The notes under the pieces: model-generated
Database searches by the model: none
Seen by the model: the letters and a program-made list of their open reading frames with translations, nothing else
What the model was told of the DNA's origin: nothing
Assembly (NCBI GenBank): GCA_022579005.1
Contig: MU401460.1
Coordinates: forward strand, 125,886-189,885
DNA: 64,000 nt
From: Poronia punctata
Taxonomy: Eukaryota; Ascomycota; Sordariomycetes; Xylariales; Xylariaceae
Direction of reading: 5' to 3'
Program-made: the position numbers and the translations under genes
Shown: positions 59,313 to 64,000 of the stretch, in pieces
Numbering within the stretch: the first letter of the stretch is position 1
How the letters are laid out: each line of letters starts with the position of its first letter

Positions 59313-61403
59313 CTAGCGGCGGAATCCGCCCTGGCGACGACCGCCTCCACCACCACCAAATTCACGGCGAGGTGGTCGTCGATCGTCCTGTGCGAACCGG
59401 TCCTCGTAGGATGAGCCAGGAGGGCGGAAGCGATCGCCGCCTCTCGGGACACCATGAGGACGAGGGAATTTATTATTACGTCGACGACGTCCGCCACCGC
59501 CACCACCGCCTGGAGGTCCAGGCGGGCCCGCGGGCCCAAGGGGTACACGGCGGTCACGGAAGCTGCCACCACGGTTGTTATCGACACCGCCATTCCGGCC
59601 TGCTTCGCGTCTTTCCTTTTCTCTGTGGGGAGGCCGGATTCCAAGGAATATCTCGGGGCCACGATCTACCAGGAAAATATCTCGTTCAAAGTAGTATCGG
59701 TGGTAATCCTTTCCAGATTCCTCGTCATATGATCGATCCTTTGCGTCTGCGAGGATGTCAAGGCGGCGGCGGGCAAGCTCAGGAGCCACAGGTCGATAGC
59801 GAACGGTGGGGCCAGCCTTGGTTGTTAAGAAGCCCGGTTCCGAGAAGCCCAAGTCATGTCTGTCTTGTCTGTCCTGCCGAGACGGGTAGGGCCCGTTGTG
59901 AGCAAAGGGGTTGCGCGGGCCAGTTGGCGCGTTCTCAATGCCAGATGGTCGCGATGGGCCGGTTGGGATTGGGATCGAGGTTCGACGGTCAAGATGCGCC
60001 ACTGGAGAGGCAGGTCCCCGTTTTGGAGGCAGGCTCGCATCCATCTCCTCTAGCCTCGCCACAACGTTATCATCAATGTCGCGATCATACACGACCTCAT
60101 AGCGAGGCATGTTACCTCTTTCCTTAGCTCGTTGCTCGGTGCTCACCCACTCTTCGAAACACTCAGGTGGCATAAAATCCACCCAGAGCGCTTTGCGATT
60201 TGTTTCGTCAGGCCAGACGCGTTTGTGGAGCGCGGTGCGCACCCGGGAAGCTGCCGAAACCGAAGTGAAGACGGCAAAGGCATGGGTGCGAATGCTATCA
60301 AGGTAGAAATCGACAATAACGCTATCGTCAATCGGGCTTTTGGCAGGTGTGGCAAGCTCGGCAAGATGGTCTTGAACGGCTTGTGGTTTGAGTGGTCGCA
60401 TGAAATCTCTAATGTAGAGCGCACGAGTAGCAGGGTGTATGGACGGTTCGATATCCCGGTCGGGTGACAAAGACTCGCTTCTCGTCTCATGGGAAGCACG
60501 TCCTAGGGCCTCGTTTGTCGACCGGTACGACTCTCTTGGGTAGTTTGTTGTCTCTGCGTCGCCCATGGGAATATCTTCCGGACTGTCAGCACGGGGCTGG
60601 GTGATGGCGATGGCGATGGCGCTGTCAGAAAGCCGCCACGTCTCGTCTACGTCGACATTATTAGCTGGCTCTCCCTCATCCCGCCCATCAATTCCCCCTA
60701 GCGCCCGCTTTATATCTGCGCTATCGTTGCTCTGCTGAGGTTCCATATCAACATCGGGCCGGGGTTCCTGTTCGGATGCATTGTTTTGTGGTTCGGTTAT
60801 TTGGCCTTGAACAGCAGGCGCGTCTTGAAATGATTCTTCTTCTTGTCGCGGCCGCTTCCGTGAGACCTCGTCAGAGGGTGGGGGTGTCGTCGATCTCCGC
60901 TTGCGCTTTTGCACATCCTGGACGAGTTCGGTTATAGGCAGAGAAGGCGTCTCGGATATACTTGTACTCGACGTAACGCGAGCCTTACTATCGTCGCGGT
61001 CAGGGCTGTGTATAGCGCCATCGCTGGGAGGAGCATCCTGTTCTTTTACTGGTTCCGCTGTGGGTTCCGGTGGCGCTTCTTGCTCAAGCTCCTGGTCAGG
61101 CTCTTGTGCTGAAACTTCGGCGCGTTCTTCTGCTGGTTCTTCCGCTGGTTCTTCCGCTGGTTCGGGCTGCTGCGGCTCCGGTATCTCGAGCGCAGGATTC
61201 GCGTCGGGAGATGGGTCTTCGTCTAGTTCTGCTGGCGGCATAGCTTCAACGGGCTCCTGAGGGGATGTTGCAGCTTGATTACTCTCCGAGTCCGCAGCCT
61301 CTAGTCGTGAAACAAGTTCAGCTTTAAGTCCGTTTTGTGGCAACCCCAGTTTTTTTAATTCGGCCTTCAGCTCGACAACCTTCATCTTGCCATAGTCCGC
61401 CAT
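59313..61403 (-). CDS. SAP-domain, RRM-like, Gly/Arg-rich nuclear protein (Acinus-like)
   Basis: A single exon of 2091 nt and 696 residues starts at the ATG M-A-D-Y-G-K-M; a frame three codons longer begins at TTG. A SAP domain at about 4-38 (L-K-A-E-L-K-K-L-G-L-P-Q-N-G-L-K-A-E-L) predicts nucleic-acid binding. An acidic/Pro region with repeated E-P-A-E follows, then a nuclear-localisation-like K-R-K-R-R. An RRM-like fold lies at about 325-425 (A-L-Y-I-R-D-F; H-A-F-A-V-F; A-L-W-V-D-F). Next is Y-Y-F-E-R-D-I-F-L-V-D-R-G-P-E-I-F, then an Arg/Gly-rich tail. SAP, RRM and a post-RRM motif in this order is the layout of Acinus, an exon-junction/ASAP complex scaffold. Orthology is probable but unproven. 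Confidence 0.85.
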   Translation of the reverse strand: MADYGKMKVVELKAELKKLGLPQNGLKAELVSRLEAADSESNQAATSPQEPVEAMPPAELDEDPSPDANPALEIPEPQQPEPAEEPAEEPAEERAEVSAQEPDQELEQEAPPEPTAEPVKEQDAPPSDGAIHSPDRDDSKARVTSSTSISETPSLPITELVQDVQKRKRRSTTPPPSDEVSRKRPRQEEESFQDAPAVQGQITEPQNNASEQEPRPDVDMEPQQSNDSADIKRALGGIDGRDEGEPANNVDVDETWRLSDSAIAIAITQPRADSPEDIPMGDAETTNYPRESYRSTNEALGRASHETRSESLSPDRDIEPSIHPATRALYIRDFMRPLKPQAVQDHLAELATPAKSPIDDSVIVDFYLDSIRTHAFAVFTSVSAASRVRTALHKRVWPDETNRKALWVDFMPPECFEEWVSTEQRAKERGNMPRYEVVYDRDIDDNVVARLEEMDASLPPKRGPASPVAHLDRRTSIPIPTGPSRPSGIENAPTGPRNPFAHNGPYPSRQDRQDRHDLGFSEPGFLTTKAGPTVRYRPVAPELARRRLDILADAKDRSYDEESGKDYHRYYFERDIFLVDRGPEIFLGIRPPHREKERREAGRNGGVDNNRGGSFRDRRVPLGPAGPPGPPGGGGGGGRRRRNNKFPRPHGVPRGGDRFRPPGSSYEDRFAQDDRRPPRREFGGGGGGRRQGGFRR

Positions 61404-63313
61404 GGTGGGCAAGTAGGGCTCTGGTATATGCCACGAATGTAGAGGGGAATAGAGATGTCGGTGCAGGGCCGATTGCGACGGCGGAACAATTCCTAGGGTT
61501 TAAATGTCGTCCGACTGCCAAACGGAAACAGCAGAGGGCAAAGGTGTGGTATGGAAATATCCCGGTACAACTTGGGGTGTTGTGTTACCAAGCAAACTTT
61601 AAAAGGATATCAGTAGGTAAGCTGGAGGCTTGGGCACAAGGTATTAAGGTTAAGGCGATATATAGGGCAAGGCCAAAGGTCCGTTCCGTTGTCTAGAACC
61701 TCAATAGTTCCTGTCCCGGACCATGTGCCAACAGAGACAAATATCAACTAAAGAAAACAGGATCAACAGCTTTCAACTGAGGACGGGAAAATGAGATAGG
61801 TTAGGTGAAAGGTATAACCACTAGGAAAACCATTGAAAGGGGATGATTCAGATTCAATGTGTTCCTGGTTGCGGCGCGTTCGTTGGTCGCGATGTTGGAA
61901 GGTATGTCCACTTGTCGCAAAATTCACATATTGGTAGGCATTACACCCTTACAAGTATGCAAGTCATTAGGCATTGCCTTCTCATTGGTCCAGGCCTGAA
62001 TGGAAGATTCTATTATCCGAGTATCTCAAGCCGTACTAACCCCTTTTGTAGTGGAGGCTGCTGCACTGTTGTGGCTATCTCGTCACCAAAACCGTGACAT
62101 CATATCTCAAAAAGCTTATTATGTGTCTACCTACATATCTTAGGTTACCTGCTTGCTGATAAAGGGTTGACTGCTATGGCTTGTTTCTAAGCATACACGA
62201 AATAACAGTCGGCTTCGGTTTGGCATCACTAACAAAGGTGTATACACTATATATATATACCAATAAAAGGCCTCAGTTTTACTTGCAATATATAGAGGTG
62301 TTTTTTGCTTATGTACACACACATGCAGGTACGGGCGCAGTACCCTACTTCCAAGAGGTCAGCCAAGGCATGAAGGGAAATAGGGAGATGTAGGTGAGAA
62401 CTTGATGTAGGTTATCAAGCCAGTTTGTAGGTACCTTATGTAAGCTGGACAACTACATATATCTGCACGCGCCTCTGTCTACCACATGTAGGTGAGAGTG
62501 TATATTAATACATACGTGCCTCTCTAGTATCAGTCAAGGACATGACTGTCAGTCTTTTCTATTATACGGCATGTAGCATCTTAATTCTCCCGATCAGATG
62601 TATGACTGCGCTGATACAATCTCTGCACACATATCCTAACGGGAAAGAGGACGCCCTTAGTAGAGTACCTACTGTCTTTTATGTTTATGGGCTAGAAGAC
62701 CACCCCAGGTTAAAGTACTTACCTTTGATACCATCCAAAATATCTACAGAAGAATGGTACCCTAGATCTGTAATAAATGGCTGTCAAGGCATGTACGGGT
62801 AACAGAGACGCTTGTTATCAGTAGGTGTGTAGGTAGGTACGCACAACAGGTCCTGCCTGCCTAAGTACTAGATGTTCCGCATTTGCTACGTCTAAACTTA
62901 AGATAGATCATGTACTTACATACACGTAGATTTTGGCCCTCTATTGCACTTCCATTATAGGTACCTCTGTACCAGGTATGAACTAAAAGTGTTTTGCCTT
63001 AGCTATTTTGCAGTATCTCTTGACGAAGGCAGGAACGACCAACTTCTCCTGAAGGTATCGTAACGAGTAGTCATATGATATATCAGTACCAGGCTAAAGA
63101 ACTTGGACCGAAATGCCAAACATTCCTGTCTCATACTCTGCTACACTTCACGGCACAATCGTTTATCGTATTACTGGTTGGACCAAAGGCAGTAGTCACT
63201 CAACAGTTTCGTTGCGCACTCTTGTTGATTCCTTCCCTCTAGCTGACTAATGGCACCCCATCCAACATACTCGGACTCTAATTATTTCTCCCATCTTGGA
63301 ACTTTTAGCAACC
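61404..63313. other. divergent gene-poor intergenic region
   Basis: Promoters of the SAP-domain gene and of the edge gene must lie here. I see no other gene. TAGGTAGG/CCTACCTA words are common near 62380-62840. Confidence 0.6.
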
Positions 63314-64000
63314 ATGTTGAATTGGCGCACCTGGCTGCCCCCAAGTCCCTTCAAGCGCCGCATACCAGGCAACTCAACCACAGCTTCGATCCCAGAACAA
63401 GCCTCGCGAAAAGTCCTCCATGGCCGCATAACAAAGCCAGCTCTCCCAAGAGCTACGCCTCCGACCGGCTCCGCAATACTACAAAGGCTCGGGGTGCGGC
63501 GTTGGATCAAGGAAGAAAGTGAAGATGACGACGACAGCGAAGACAAAGGCTTGCTTCTTAAAGACACACGTGTCAAGTCCGAAGCTTCTGATGAACCCTT
63601 TGCAAGTGAAAATGGAATAAACACATGTAGTCATGGAGAGAGCAAGGGAGATGGCGGCTACCGCGATTGCGACCAGGAGGAGAGAATACCTATACTCCCT
63701 ATCGAGCCAACACCTCTCGGAAAGTTGTCGATTATGAAGTCAACCAAGTCTGACTCTAGCGGTGGCGACGACATAGTTATAAAATTGGATGAGGACGCGG
63801 ACGCGGACGCGGACGTAGATTCGGATACGGATAGTCATAATAGGTGGCGTACGGATCAGCTGTTTCTCAACACGATACTGAATGCCCGGAACGGATTCAC
63901 ACTCATGCCGTCCACCTGGAAAATGCACTTTCGAGGCATTCCTCTGCCCGATAGCCTCTTCTATATCCAGACAAGGCCGAAAAGTATCCGCCCCAGAATC
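63314..64000 (+). CDS. hypothetical protein, 5' part only (runs off the window)
   Basis: An open frame from ATG 63314 stays open to the last base, 229 codons with no stop. The first ~150 residues are basic, then Ser/Asp/Glu-rich and disordered, with D-A-D-A-D-A-D-V-D from a (GACGCG)n repeat. From about residue 180 the sequence looks folded and conserved: W-R-T-D-Q-L-F-L-N-T-I-L-N-A-R-N-G-F, then L-M-P-S-T-W-K-M-H-F-R-G-I-P-L-P, then L-F-Y-I-Q-T-R-P. I recall similar segments in uncharacterised fungal proteins but cannot name a function. An upstream ATG at 63250 is in another frame. The gene's 3' part and any introns lie beyond the window. Confidence 0.6.
   Translation, partial: MLNWRTWLPPSPFKRRIPGNSTTASIPEQASRKVLHGRITKPALPRATPPTGSAILQRLGVRRWIKEESEDDDDSEDKGLLLKDTRVKSEASDEPFASENGINTCSHGESKGDGGYRDCDQEERIPILPIEPTPLGKLSIMKSTKSDSSGGDDIVIKLDEDADADADVDSDTDSHNRWRTDQLFLNTILNARNGFTLMPSTWKMHFRGIPLPDSLFYIQTRPKSIRPRI

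Noticed and set aside
60901..61260. Ser/Gly-rich plus-strand open frame
   Set aside because: It is a shadow of the Glu/Pro/Ala repeat region of the SAP-domain gene.

Overview
This is nuclear DNA from a filamentous ascomycete (Pezizomycotina, most likely a Sordariomycete; genus not determinable here). The evidence is: genes cut by short GT-AG introns, an arg-2/CPA1 gene with its arginine attenuator peptide leader, a proteinase K-type secreted protease, and an A+T-saturated block that looks mutated by repeat-induced point mutation (RIP). Gene models below were assembled by hand from reading frame, splice sites and family motifs. Every multi-exon model closes in frame, but none has been tested against RNA.

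Left part (1-11.9 kb): an eight-exon terpene synthase (213-10876) whose fifth intron holds an 8.76-kb degenerate transposon (1414-10170) bounded by imperfect terminal inverted repeats and a TA duplication. All exons still join into an intact 361-residue enzyme with every class I motif. A small unassigned reading frame follows.

Middle part (15-38 kb): a DUF1989 protein and a secreted subtilase, tail to tail; a Tvp15/COPI-associated Golgi membrane protein divergent from a large F-box, propeller and UIM protein; an intron-containing tRNA-Pro(AGG); a membrane-anchored aspartic-protease homologue that has lost its first catalytic Asp; and a Thr/Ser-rich, probably GPI-anchored surface protein.

Right part (42-64 kb), mostly housekeeping: Tah18 diflavin reductase, a two-RRM/RGG RNA-binding protein, a Gcs1-type ArfGAP, ETF beta, arg-2 with a spliced attenuator uORF, a SAP/RRM Acinus-like protein, and a partial unknown gene running off the edge.

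The genes do not form one pathway. Long gene-poor stretches (11.9-15.3, 18.6-21.6, 31.4-36, 38.2-42.8, 45.9-49, 61.4-63.3 kb) carry no recognisable genes and are full of the short words TACTCGTA/TACGAGTA and CCTACCTA/TAGGTAGG. I found no CRISPR array, rRNA gene or obvious new multi-gene system. The strongest items are the transposon inside an intact terpene synthase, the attenuator uORF split over three exons, and the pseudo-protease with a long cytoplasmic tail.
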